Shown: positions 15,818 to 22,044, counted from the first letter of the stretch. The stretch is 23,068 bases of DNA from Acidimicrobiia bacterium UBA4744 (GCA_002403855.1 DHIO01000026.1:98580-121647), one strand, 5' to 3'. Numbers and translations: made by a program. Notes: a model not told the origin generated them from the sequence alone.

Positions 15818-17283
15818 TCGCCCCGGAAACCAAGTGCCTCGGCGACGTGATCTTCTGCGACCACCGAGGAGCCGTCCAAATCGGCAACCGTTCGTGCCAC
15901 TCTCCGAACCCGGTCGTACCCGCGGCCGGTGACTGCAAAACGGTCGACTGCCGCATGGAGTAGGAGGACTGCCTTTCCTTCCCACGGAAGCGAGTCCAGT
16001 CGGGCCCGGCTCAGTGATCGGTTGAGGCAACCGCGTTCGGCCTGCACCGCCCTCGCCGTTTCCACTCGCTTCCGAACAACGCTGCTCGACTCGCCCCGGG
16101 GGCCGACCAGTCCGCCGCGATCCGGGCGTCCGACGATAACTCGCAGATCGAAGCGATCGATCAGCGGGCCTGCGAGTTTCCTCCCGTAGCGATCTATCGC
16201 TCCGGGAGAACACCGGCACATCTTCACCGGATCGCCGGAGAACCCACAAGGACAAGGGTTCGTGGCCGCCACCAATTGGATACCAGCCGGGAAAGTAACC
16301 GAGATCCCCTTGCGAGCGATGGCGACCTGACCAGACTCGACCGGTTGCCGAAGCGCCTCGAGCACCGGCATTGGGAATTCTCCGAACTCGTCGAGAAACA
16401 GCACCCCACAATGAGCGAGGCTGACTTGGCCGGGTACCGGCAACCCGCTTCCTCCACCGACGATGGCGGCGGTAGTAGCCGTGTGGTGGGGAGCGCAGAA
16501 CGGCGGGGTGGGCGGCGGAACGGTATGCCGACCGGCCGCGGACCAGATCTGAGCAACTTGCAGGCGCTCATCCTCTCCCAGGAGAGGCAGAATGCCCGGT
16601 AGCGATCGGGCCAGCATCGTCTTGCCCGAGCCCGGTGGCCCCGCCAGTAGAAGATGGTGCCCGCCGGCGGCGGCTACCTCCAAGGCCCGGCGGGCGAAGC
16701 TCTGCCCGCGGACCTCGCCGAGGTCGGATAACGGAGCACCTCCCTCGCTGGGCGGATCCGGCACCGCGCCACCCGGGCTCTCACCGAGCGCCACCGATAT
16801 CGCCTCAGCCAGCGACCCTATCCTCCGGACCGCCGCACCCTTGACCAGGGAAGCCTGACCCGCAGTCATTCCGGCCAAGACGCAAGGGACGCCCATCTCG
16901 CGAGCAACGAAGCCTGCCGCCAGTCCCCCGCGAACCTCTCGCACCGATCCGTCCAGCGCCAGTTCACCGAGAGCCACCACACCGGTGACGCCGTGGGATA
17001 CGGCTCCGGAGGCTGCCAGCACACCCAGCGCAATTGGAAGGTCGTAGGCCGATCCCGCCTTGGGCAGATCGGCCGGAGCCAGGTTCACGGTTACCCGTCG
17101 ACTCGGAAACCGGTAACCCGAAGACGCCATCGCCGCCCGAACCCGATCCTTGGCCTCGCGCACCGCCGTGTCGGGCAACCCGACGAGAGCGAACTTGGGG
17201 TCCTGGCTGCCGACGTGGACCTCGACCAGCACCGGCCTTGGTTCAACCCCAACCAGTGCCACTGATGTGATTGCTGCGAACAT
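15811..17283 (-). CDS. comM: ComM/YifB family Mg-chelatase-like AAA+ ATPase
   Basis: Hexameric helicase that promotes branch migration in natural transformation (shown for Vibrio and Acinetobacter ComM); its actinobacterial role is less clear. The 490-aa product has an N-terminal Lon-like fold domain (about 1-165). The AAA+ module carries Walker A GPPGSGKT (215-222), Walker B VLFLDEF (294-300), and the ATNPCPCGF with CRC pair (C344, C346, C356, C358). The C-terminal Mg-chelatase domain runs to about 485. The ATG start at 17283 begins with the characteristic MFAAITSVALVGVE. Upstream frame to 17562 is unrelated. It overlaps dprA by 7 bp. A terminator-like hairpin lies 28 bases upstream of the start, so its own promoter must be close or read-through is partial. 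Confidence 0.95.
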   Translation of the reverse strand: MFAAITSVALVGVEPRPVLVEVHVGSQDPKFALVGLPDTAVREAKDRVRAAMASSGYRFPSRRVTVNLAPADLPKAGSAYDLPIALGVLAASGAVSHGVTGVVALGELALDGSVREVRGGLAAGFVAREMGVPCVLAGMTAGQASLVKGAAVRRIGSLAEAISVALGESPGGAVPDPPSEGGAPLSDLGEVRGQSFARRALEVAAAGGHHLLLAGPPGSGKTMLARSLPGILPLLGEDERLQVAQIWSAAGRHTVPPPTPPFCAPHHTATTAAIVGGGSGLPVPGQVSLAHCGVLFLDEFGEFPMPVLEALRQPVESGQVAIARKGISVTFPAGIQLVAATNPCPCGFSGDPVKMCRCSPGAIDRYGRKLAGPLIDRFDLRVIVGRPDRGGLVGPRGESSSVVRKRVETARAVQAERGCLNRSLSRARLDSLPWEGKAVLLLHAAVDRFAVTGRGYDRVRRVARTVADLDGSSVVAEDHVAEALGFRGEW

Positions 17284-17310
17284 GGCACGAACGTATGCCG
17301 CGCGTATGAC

Positions 17311-17339
17311 AAAAAGGCGGGTTGGCGGGACCCCCAACC
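17311..17339 (-). terminator. Rho-independent terminator between the 61-aa gene and comM
   Basis: On the minus strand a GGTTGG/CCAACC stem (17334-17339 with 17320-17325), with additional inner G-C pairs, is followed four bases later by TTTTT (17315-17311). It lies 19 bases after the stop of the small gene and before comM, so it would insulate comM from upstream transcription. Confidence 0.55.
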
Positions 17340-17357
17340 ACCCGGGGACTAGGTGCC

Positions 17358-17543
17358 TCAGCCGGCCTTGACGAAGATCGGTTGGGACTCGTCGCTCGGG
17401 GAATCCCCGGTGAGGATGGCTCTCCGCCCTTGACCGATCTGGATCTGACCACACCGAGCACAGATCTTCCTGGTCAAGCCGGCTCCGATTCCGTGTTCCC
17501 GGAAGCGATGGTCGCTTCCGCAGTCTTTTCGTCCTGTGCCCAT
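17358..17543 (-). CDS. 61-aa putative zinc-binding protein, unrecognised
   Basis: Small basic protein (MGTGRKDCGSDHRFREH...) with C8, H12, H17, C28 and C31. The spacing, ending in CARC, fits a small zinc-binding knuckle. I do not recognise the family, and no enzymatic motif is visible. Support for it being real: an AGGAG site six bases before the ATG, codon use with G/C third positions like the neighbours, and a terminator-like hairpin just after the stop. Two in-frame ATGs further upstream (17549 and 17588) have worse ribosome-site spacing. The ribosome-binding site sits in one arm of a hairpin (17548-17570), suggesting translational control. It diverges from the plus-strand cassette. Possible roles include RNA or DNA binding, or interaction with the transcription or translation machinery; none is shown. 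Confidence 0.65.
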   Translation of the reverse strand: MGTGRKDCGSDHRFREHGIGAGLTRKICARCGQIQIGQGRRAILTGDSPSDESQPIFVKAG

Positions 17544-17547
17544 GTTC

Positions 17548-17570
17548 ATCTCCTGCCTGCAAGAGGAGAT
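17548..17570 (-). promoter_or_regulatory. Hairpin sequestering the ribosome-binding site of the 61-aa gene
   Basis: On the minus strand ATCTCCT and AGGAGAT form a perfect 7-bp stem with a 9-base loop. The second arm is the Shine-Dalgarno, six bases from the ATG. When folded it would hide the ribosome site. Confidence 0.5.
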
Positions 17571-17617
17571 CGGCACGACCGAACCCATGATCGAGAGTGG
17601 TTCCGCTTCCACACCAG

Positions 17618-17634
17618 GTGACTAGTCACGTGAC
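17618..17634. promoter_or_regulatory. Overlapping palindromes in a divergent intergenic region
   Basis: GTGACTAGTCACGTGAC contains two overlapping perfect palindromes: GTGACTAGTCAC (17618-17629) and GTCACGTGAC (17625-17634). This gives three alternating GTGAC/GTCAC half-sites. It lies between the minus-strand 61-aa gene and the plus-strand cassette, the expected place for an operator bound by a dimeric regulator. No regulator gene is recognised nearby. Confidence 0.4.
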
Positions 17635-17653
17635 CCGGCTCGTCTGGTGATCT

Positions 17654-17682
17654 TTTGGGGTTTTCGACCTGGAAACTACACT
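17654..17682 (+). promoter_or_regulatory. Possible promoter of the plus-strand cassette
   Basis: A TACACT -10 (17677-17682) is preceded, at 17 bases, by TTTGGG (17654-17659), a poor -35. It would place the start of transcription about 20 bases before the ATG at 17710. It is a sequence match only. Confidence 0.3.
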
Positions 17683-17709
17683 GATGTAACTATCGATCCG
17701 GAGTGGACC

Positions 17710-18093
17710 ATGGCGTTGGCGATGCAGACCGAATCGACGGAAGTCGACTCCGTCTTGGCGGCGTGCTGCCGGTTGTACGCGGCGCGAAGGCTCAACGTGG
17801 AAAGCCTCGACGCCGTCGAGCTGCGGGACGGACGGGCAGGCGGAATCCGCTTGCGCGGCGTCGTCGTCCATGAGGAAAACCGGATCGAGTGTGTGGCTCC
17901 TCGTGGCGCCGATGTCTCTGTCTACGCTGGCACCCTCGACGCCCTCGCCCGGGCGGGTTGGGAAGTGTGGGTGCTCGTGCCGATCGAGACGCTCGGGTCG
18001 GCCCATCGACACCTGCGAGGCGTAGCGACCACGTTGCAGCCGTGGTGGGACACGGAGATCGGCATCGTCTTCGGCCGGCCCGAGACCCCTTGA
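17710..18093 (+). CDS. 127-aa protein of unknown function
   Basis: I do not recognise this protein. It is soluble, without membrane spans or signal peptide. Visible pieces are an N-terminal helix with two adjacent cysteines (VLAACCRLYAARRLNVESL) and alternating beta-like segments (GIRLRGVVVHEENRIECV, GWEVWVLVPI). The C-terminal part ends WWDTEIGIVFGRPETP. I chose the ATG at 17710, with GGAG upstream; an earlier in-frame ATG at 17647 would overlap the promoter candidate. Its stop is one base before the ATG of the HAD hydrolase gene (TGAGATG), so the two are almost certainly cotranscribed and translationally coupled, suggesting related function. The alternating basic, acidic and hydrophobic pattern would suit a small alpha/beta fold, but this is only an impression. 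Confidence 0.8.
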   Translation: MALAMQTESTEVDSVLAACCRLYAARRLNVESLDAVELRDGRAGGIRLRGVVVHEENRIECVAPRGADVSVYAGTLDALARAGWEVWVLVPIETLGSAHRHLRGVATTLQPWWDTEIGIVFGRPETP

Positions 18094-18094
18094 G

Positions 18095-19048
18095 ATGCCG
18101 GCTCCGCTCCATACCCAGACGACGATCGCGTTCATTTGGGACTTCGACAAGACCCTGATCCCCGGAAACCAGCAGGACCCGCTCTTCGAGGCCTACGGGG
18201 TCGATGCTTCCCGGTTCTGGGCCGAGGTCGACGGGCTGGTGAGCTACTACCGCGACCGCGGAATCACTATCGCTCGGGACTCGGCATACCTCGGACACAT
18301 CCTGACGTATGTGCAGGAAGGTGAGTTTCCCGATCTGACCCGCCGGCGGTTGCGCGAACTGGGCGGAGAGCTCGAGATGAGCCCCGGGATACCCGAGTTT
18401 CTCGAGGCCACCCGAAACCGGGTGGCGGAGGTCCAGGACTACGCCCACGAAGGCATCGGCGTCGAACACTACGTCGTGTCGACCGGTATTCGCCCGATGA
18501 TCGAAGGAAGCCCGATCGGAGGACTCATAGACGGAATCTGGGCCAACGACTTCATCGAACGGCCGGCCCCGCCCGGTTACCTCGAGACACTCGCCATCGA
18601 CAACGGAACCCATCCAATCAGTATGCTCGGCTATGCCATCGACAACACCTCCAAGACCCGCGCGGTGTTCGAGATCAACAAGGGCGTCAACCGCAACGTT
18701 GGCATCGATGTCAACGCTCTGATGGCCGAAGAGCAACGGAGAGTTCCCATCAGGAACATGATCTACATCGCCGATGGACCAAGCGATGTGCCGGTGTTCT
18801 CCATCCTCAACCAACACGGAGGGAAGACGTTCGGGGTCTACACGACTGAACCGAGCAACAACTTCCGCCAGGTGAAACAGCTACAAGCCCAAGGCCGTGT
18901 CCAGGGTATGGCCAAGGCCGACTATCGAAAGGGAGAGGCAGCTTACCTCTGGTTGATCGACTCTCTCGAGCAGATTGCCGATGAGATCGTCGCCAACCGG
19001 CGGGCCGCTTTCGCCGAGATCCCCCGCGCTCCCGGCCACGTGGACTAG
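18095..19048 (+). CDS. HAD-superfamily phosphatase (SerB-like)
   Basis: Predicted phosphohydrolase; the substrate is unknown. The 317-aa product carries all four HAD motifs: motif I DFDKTL (nucleophile D16, acid D18), motif II VVSTG (S129), a motif III lysine in the stretch TSKTRAVFEINKG (K187 or K196) and motif IV IADGPSDVP (D227, D231). A helical cap (about 25-115) lies between motifs I and II, as in the C1-cap phosphoserine phosphatase-like group. The large segment after motif II (about 135-220) and the C-terminal helical tail make it longer than SerB itself. No signal peptide is seen. No Shine-Dalgarno precedes the ATG, which is one base after the stop of the 127-aa gene, so coupling is likely. 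Phosphoserine phosphatase or another small-molecule phosphatase is possible. Confidence 0.88.
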   Translation: MPAPLHTQTTIAFIWDFDKTLIPGNQQDPLFEAYGVDASRFWAEVDGLVSYYRDRGITIARDSAYLGHILTYVQEGEFPDLTRRRLRELGGELEMSPGIPEFLEATRNRVAEVQDYAHEGIGVEHYVVSTGIRPMIEGSPIGGLIDGIWANDFIERPAPPGYLETLAIDNGTHPISMLGYAIDNTSKTRAVFEINKGVNRNVGIDVNALMAEEQRRVPIRNMIYIADGPSDVPVFSILNQHGGKTFGVYTTEPSNNFRQVKQLQAQGRVQGMAKADYRKGEAAYLWLIDSLEQIADEIVANRRAAFAEIPRAPGHVD

Positions 19049-19050
19049 CT

Positions 19051-19098
19051 TCACCCGGCGTTTTCGGCTTCGGCCTCGGTGTTCGCCGAAAGGGGTGA
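19051..19098 (+). terminator. Long imperfect hairpin after the HAD gene
   Basis: Just after the HAD stop, TCACCC pairs with GGGTGA (outer stem) and TTTCGGC with GCCGAAA (inner stem), around a 16-base loop and with a small asymmetric bulge. It lacks a U-run. It may act as an mRNA 3' end structure or a factor-dependent terminator. Confidence 0.35.
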
Positions 19099-19164
19099 CT
19101 TGCTCGGCCCATGGGTCTCCCGAATGACCGCCACAAGGACACAGGACCAATACCATTGCCGGCG

Positions 19165-19278
19165 ATGGGTTTGAACCCTTTTCGAGAACAGCGGAAGACG
19201 TTGGTCGATGTCGCATTAGTGGTCGCCGCGATCGCGGCTGCACTGGGGGCGTTGTTGTGGGCAGTGCTTTCGAACTAG
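19165..19278 (+). CDS. 37-aa single-pass membrane peptide
   Basis: The peptide begins MGLNPFREQRKT, then has one strongly hydrophobic helix (about residues 13-34, Val/Ala/Leu-rich with a Trp) and ends VLSN. The positively charged N-terminus followed by a membrane span suggests an inner-membrane single-pass protein with N-in topology. Function is unknown. Its 3' end overlaps the next gene by 22 bases, so the pair is likely cotranslated. The ATG is not preceded by a convincing Shine-Dalgarno; the upstream GCCGGCG is weak. It is too short for routine gene callers, but the clean hydrophobic pattern and arginine-rich head argue that it is real. Confidence 0.65.
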   Translation: MGLNPFREQRKTLVDVALVVAAIAAALGALLWAVLSN

Positions 19279-19466
19279 ATGAGATCGTCACCCCGGTTCA
19301 GCCGTACGCGGCTCGAAAACGCTACTCGTGTCCAGGATGCAACGGCCCCATTGAGCGAGGGAAATTTCACCTGGTCGTAGTCCCCGAAACCACCCCGGAA
19401 CTCCGCAGACACTGGCATCACGGCTGTTGGTTCAAGGAACTGCGCCGTCGCCGTCCTCCGCTGTGA
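19257..19466 (+). CDS. 69-aa zinc-ribbon-like protein (CPGC...RRHWH..CW)
   Basis: The product has a likely zinc site: a CPGC pair (about residues 25-28), then a histidine and a conserved-looking RRHWHHGCW segment (about 50-58), in a small basic protein with DEIVTPVQPYAARKRY before it. From memory, this resembles small hypothetical proteins of Streptomyces and other actinobacteria, sometimes misnamed 'ATP/GTP-binding protein', that share a CPGCxxxI...RRHWHxxCW pattern. I have no alignment to prove it. The best start is GTG 19257 inside the preceding membrane-peptide gene. The stop is two bases from the end of yraN on the other strand, so the genes converge. Function unknown; nucleic acid or protein binding is a reasonable guess. 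Confidence 0.72.
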   Translation: MGSAFELDEIVTPVQPYAARKRYSCPGCNGPIERGKFHLVVVPETTPELRRHWHHGCWFKELRRRRPPL

Positions 19467-19468
19467 GG

Positions 19469-19795
19469 TCAAGCGATGTCTGGTACCCAGCGGATATCCA
19501 CACCCGTCGCACCTATCGACACCGCCACGAGATCGACGCGCCGGATCCCGAGACAGTTGGCAAGACGCCGGACTTGCTGTGCCTTTGAGCGGGTGAATGC
19601 GTAGGCCGGGTCGTCGAGCCCCCCCGTTTGCACGGTCTTCACCTCAACAGCGACCCGCCGGTTACCAAAGGCGACTACCAGGTCAATCTCCCCGCGTCCG
19701 ACTCGCGCGTTGCGCGCCACGATCCGGGCGCTTCGAACGACGAGAAACCGGGCAGCGAGAGATTCGCCGACGACGGCGAGTTGCCGGCGATTCAA
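19469..19795 (-). CDS. yraN: YraN family protein (UPF0102, predicted nuclease-like)
   Basis: Short protein of the restriction endonuclease-like fold, of unclear function. The product is about 108 aa. The family's motifs are visible: GRGEIDLVV (E, D) and VAVEVKT (E, K), forming the PD-(D/E)xK-type site. The likely start is a TTG at 19795 overlapping the stop of the upstream DUF2469 gene (TTGA). The open frame extends to 19891, inside that gene, with no family-like residues. No strong Shine-Dalgarno is present, consistent with coupling. In actinobacteria the order DUF2469-yraN-comM-dprA is common. Here comM is instead 2.2 kb away, beyond the plus-strand cassette. Confidence 0.88.
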   Translation of the reverse strand: MNRRQLAVVGESLAARFLVVRSARIVARNARVGRGEIDLVVAFGNRRVAVEVKTVQTGGLDDPAYAFTRSKAQQVRRLANCLGIRRVDLVAVSIGATGVDIRWVPDIA

Positions 19796-20088
19796 AGGCG
19801 GATGCCGGGTTCCAATTCTTCGATATTCACGTCCCGAAACGTGAGTACCCGAACCTTCTGAAGGAATCGGGCCGGTCGATACATGTCCCATACCCAGGCA
19901 TCCTCGAGTTCGACCTCAAAATGCACCGAACCGTCCTCCCCGTGCTTGTTCAGCGTCACCCGGTTGGCCAGGTAGAACCGACGCTCGGTCTCGACGACGT
20001 AGCGGAACATCGGTAGCACATCCCGGTACTCCTTGTAGATCTGAAGCTCGACTTCAGATTCGTATCGTTCGAGGTCTTCTTCGTTCAT
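19792..20088 (-). CDS. DUF2469 family protein
   Basis: The 98-aa acidic protein matches the actinobacterial DUF2469 family by memory of its sequence: MNEEDLERYESEVELQIYKEYRD at the N-terminus, VVETERRFYLANRVTL in the middle and EDAWVWDMYRPARF near the C-terminus. Function is unknown. It is usually located between rnhB and yraN, downstream of lepB; here rnhB is absent. The ATG start has a GAGGGCGTGGA site. It overlaps yraN by 4 bases (TTGA). A single upstream promoter-like TATGAT may drive it. Confidence 0.9.
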   Translation of the reverse strand: MNEEDLERYESEVELQIYKEYRDVLPMFRYVVETERRFYLANRVTLNKHGEDGSVHFEVELEDAWVWDMYRPARFLQKVRVLTFRDVNIEELEPGIRL

Positions 20089-20132
20089 TCCACGCCCTCA
20101 TACAAGCCGACGGCTCGTCATCGGTATCGGCG

Positions 20133-20138
20133 ATCATA
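20133..20138 (-). promoter_or_regulatory. Possible -10 element upstream of the DUF2469 gene
   Basis: The minus strand has TATGAT about 45 bases upstream of the ATG. No good -35 is seen at 17-18 bases. The 130-bp gap after lepB holds no gene on either strand that I can support. Confidence 0.3.
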
Positions 20139-20218
20139 ACCCTGCAGCTGAGCTTCTTTGCGTCTCCGAGGTCATCCCCGTTGTAGTGTCCCCCTGTGAC
20201 AGGTGCCCGGGGAATCTC

Positions 20219-20875
20219 CTACAGACCACCCCATCGATCAAACGGCCATACACGGACAAAGGCGCGCCCGACTATGGATTCCGTTTCGATCGGTCCGAAA
20301 CGCCGACTGTCCTGGCTGCGAGGACGATTGTCGCCCATGACAAAGACCGTCCCCTCTGGAACCTGGATGGGACCGAAGTCGGGCATCACGACCGAAACGT
20401 CGAGATAGGGCTCATCGAGCACTACCCCGTTGATCAGCACTTGGTTGTCATCGATCTCGAGTTCTTCCCCGCCCCTGGCGATCACCCGCTTGATCAAGTC
20501 CTCAACCGCCGGCGTCTGCAAACCCAAGGACTCAGCGACGTTGCGAACGATGGCTTCCAGCAGCGGTTCGGGCTCCTCTTCGACTCCGAACGGCGGATCG
20601 AATACCACGATGTCGCCTCTATCGGGCTCTGCGAACAGATAGCTCAGTTTGTTGACCAACACCCGGTCGTTGATCTCCAACGTGTGAATCATCGATCCAG
20701 ACGGGATCCAGAAGGCCTGCACGAGGAAGGTCTTGATGAGCACTGCCACAACGAGGGCAACCAGCACCAGGATCGGCAACTCGATGAGAAGCGACGTCTT
20801 CTTCTTTGGCGTCGTGCTCGACGGCGGCGGCGTAAGAGATTCGGAGGGATCCGGATCTGCCGAGGGTTCCGTCAT
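20219..20875 (-). CDS. lepB: Signal peptidase I
   Basis: Membrane serine-lysine protease that removes signal peptides from exported proteins. The 218-aa product has a Pro/Ser-rich cytoplasmic N-terminus (about 1-25), one transmembrane helix (about 28-50) and the catalytic serine S61 in SGSM. The catalytic lysine is K129 (LIKRVIARGG), and the conserved boxes GDNR (181-184) and SQDSR (187-191) follow. Only one membrane span is present, as in Gram-positive SPase I. The ATG start is at 20875, 30 bases after rplS, with a poor ribosome site. The order rplS-lepB is the standard actinobacterial one. Confidence 0.97.
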   Translation of the reverse strand: MTEPSADPDPSESLTPPPSSTTPKKKTSLLIELPILVLVALVVAVLIKTFLVQAFWIPSGSMIHTLEINDRVLVNKLSYLFAEPDRGDIVVFDPPFGVEEEPEPLLEAIVRNVAESLGLQTPAVEDLIKRVIARGGEELEIDDNQVLINGVVLDEPYLDVSVVMPDFGPIQVPEGTVFVMGDNRPRSQDSRRFGPIETESIVGRAFVRVWPFDRWGGL

Positions 20876-20905
20876 GGTCGTGTAAAGCTGAGAACCGGCG
20901 CGCCG

Positions 20906-21247
20906 TTAGCGCTGCTCTTTGATGCGGGCAGCCTTGCCGACCCGATCACGCAGGTAGTACAGCTTCGCACGTCGCACGTCCCCCTTCCGGATGACCTCGA
21001 CCCGCTGGATGATCGGGGCGTGGACTGGGAACACTCGCTCGACGCCGACACCGAAACTCATCTTCCTCACGGTGAATGTGTCGTTGACGCCGCCACCCTT
21101 CCGGGCAATCACAACTCCTTCGAAGACCTGAACTCGCTCCCGGCCGCCCTCAACGACTCGCACGTGAACGCGCACGGTATCGCCGGCCTTGAAATCCGGC
21201 ACGTCGTCGCGCACAAACGCGCTCTCCAGCTGACCAAGTTTGTTCAT
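20906..21247 (-). CDS. rplS: 50S ribosomal protein L19
   Basis: Structural protein at the 30S-50S interface. The 113-aa product matches the family: PDFKAGDTVRVHVRVVEG, RERVQVFEGVVIARKG, FTVRKMSFGVGVERVFPVHAP and RAKLYYLRDRVGKAARIKE. I chose the ATG at 21247, with AAGGAG six bases upstream. An in-frame start seven codons earlier would begin inside that site. A promoter-like pair sits between trmD and this gene, so it can be transcribed independently of trmD. Confidence 0.98.
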   Translation of the reverse strand: MNKLGQLESAFVRDDVPDFKAGDTVRVHVRVVEGGRERVQVFEGVVIARKGGGVNDTFTVRKMSFGVGVERVFPVHAPIIQRVEVIRKGDVRRAKLYYLRDRVGKAARIKEQR

Positions 21248-21298
21248 CGGGAACTCCTTCGCGAACAACCGAACGGCAGAGGCGTCCGGCCGGGCGCG

Positions 21299-21327
21299 AT
21301 TGTACCACTCCCTTGTCCGGTTGCTAA
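21299..21327 (-). promoter_or_regulatory. Promoter for rplS-lepB
   Basis: A -35 TTAGCA (21322-21327) and an extended -10 TGGTACAAT (21299-21307; TACAAT at 21299-21304) are 17 bases apart on the minus strand. The -35 overlaps the trmD stop codon. The leader would be about 45 bases. It is the best sigma-70-like promoter in the window. Confidence 0.65.
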
Positions 21328-22007
21328 TCGATCTCTCGTTCTTCGGGCGGCCAGAGGTCGGAACGACGATCCTTCGTCCGGTCCCGGCGCTGCTCTCGTC
21401 GCCATGCGTCGACTTTGCCGTGATCCCCCGACAGCAATACGGCGGGAACCTTCCATCCTCGGTATTCGGCAGGACGCGTGTAGTGAGGCTCCTCGAGCAA
21501 ACCGTCTCGAAAGGACTCCGATCCGACCGACTGAGGGTTGCCGAGCACCCCGGGAATCAACCGGGCGATTCCCTCGACCGCCGCCAAAGCTGCCGTCTCC
21601 CCGCCCGCCAGGACGAAATCCCCCAGGGAAACCTGTTCGTGTACCAGGTGTTCCGCTACCCGCTCGTCCACCCCCTCATATCTTCCGCAGACAAACGTGA
21701 TATGGGACTCTGCCGCCCAGCGATCGAGCATCGGCTGATCCAGGCGGTTGCCGGCCGGAGTGAGCAAAACCCTGTGACCACCCTCCACCGACTCGAGCGC
21801 CTCGGCCAGAGGTCCGACCATGAGCACCATGCCCGCACCACCACCAAAGGGCGCGTCATCCACCTGCCGATGTGTACCGGTACCGAAGTTGCGCAAATCG
21901 ATGAGTTCGATTTCCAGAATGCCGGCTTCCAGCGCACGACCTACCACGCCGACCTCCAGGGGTGAGGCGAAGAAGCCGGGAAACAGAGTGATGATTGAGA
22001 TTCTCAC
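21324..22007 (-). CDS. trmD: tRNA (guanine-N1)-methyltransferase TrmD
   Basis: Methylates G37 of tRNAs with SAM to prevent frameshifting. The 227-aa product has the SPOUT knot motifs LLTPAGNRL, FVCGRYEGVDERV (about 105-117) and SLGDFVLAGGETAAL (about 127-141), plus the early DDAPFGGGAGM (about 50-60). I chose the GTG at 22007, which gives the typical start VRISIITLFPGFF. The long upstream frame to 22358 runs antisense through the acidic-protein gene and is spurious. The usual upstream partners rpsP, the KH-domain gene and rimM are not present. Instead a divergent gene begins 56 bases away. Ribosome-site signals are weak. Confidence 0.96.
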   Translation of the reverse strand: MRISIITLFPGFFASPLEVGVVGRALEAGILEIELIDLRNFGTGTHRQVDDAPFGGGAGMVLMVGPLAEALESVEGGHRVLLTPAGNRLDQPMLDRWAAESHITFVCGRYEGVDERVAEHLVHEQVSLGDFVLAGGETAALAAVEGIARLIPGVLGNPQSVGSESFRDGLLEEPHYTRPAEYRGWKVPAVLLSGDHGKVDAWRREQRRDRTKDRRSDLWPPEEREID

Positions 22008-22031
22008 GGACAGAAAGAACCTGTGTTGCGT

Positions 22032-22044
22032 GGGTATAGGGTAT
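22032..22044. repeat. GGGTAT direct repeat in the trmD/acidic-gene divergent region
   Basis: GGGTAT-A-GGGTAT sits in the middle of the 56-bp gap between the divergent starts. Its first copy also reads as a -10-like TATACC on the minus strand, and TATAGG on the plus strand. It may be a binding site or just overlapping weak -10 boxes. Confidence 0.3.

Noticed and set aside
15818..16411. Extended N-terminus for DprA
   Set aside because: The extra 198 residues lie inside comM, are rich in Arg/Ser/Pro and lack family similarity; the ATG at 15817 overlaps the comM stop as usual.
17284..17562. Extended N-terminus for ComM
   Set aside because: It overlaps the 61-aa gene in another frame and crosses the terminator hairpin; the family starts with MFAAITS.
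18881..19291. Minus-strand frame with a CPCGG motif
   Set aside because: Mostly antisense to the HAD gene and the 37-aa peptide; no ribosome site and no continuation into family-like sequence.
20186..21700. 504-codon plus-strand open frame across lepB, rplS and trmD
   Set aside because: It is antisense to three well-identified genes and its translation has no recognisable domains; GC-rich genes produce long antisense frames.
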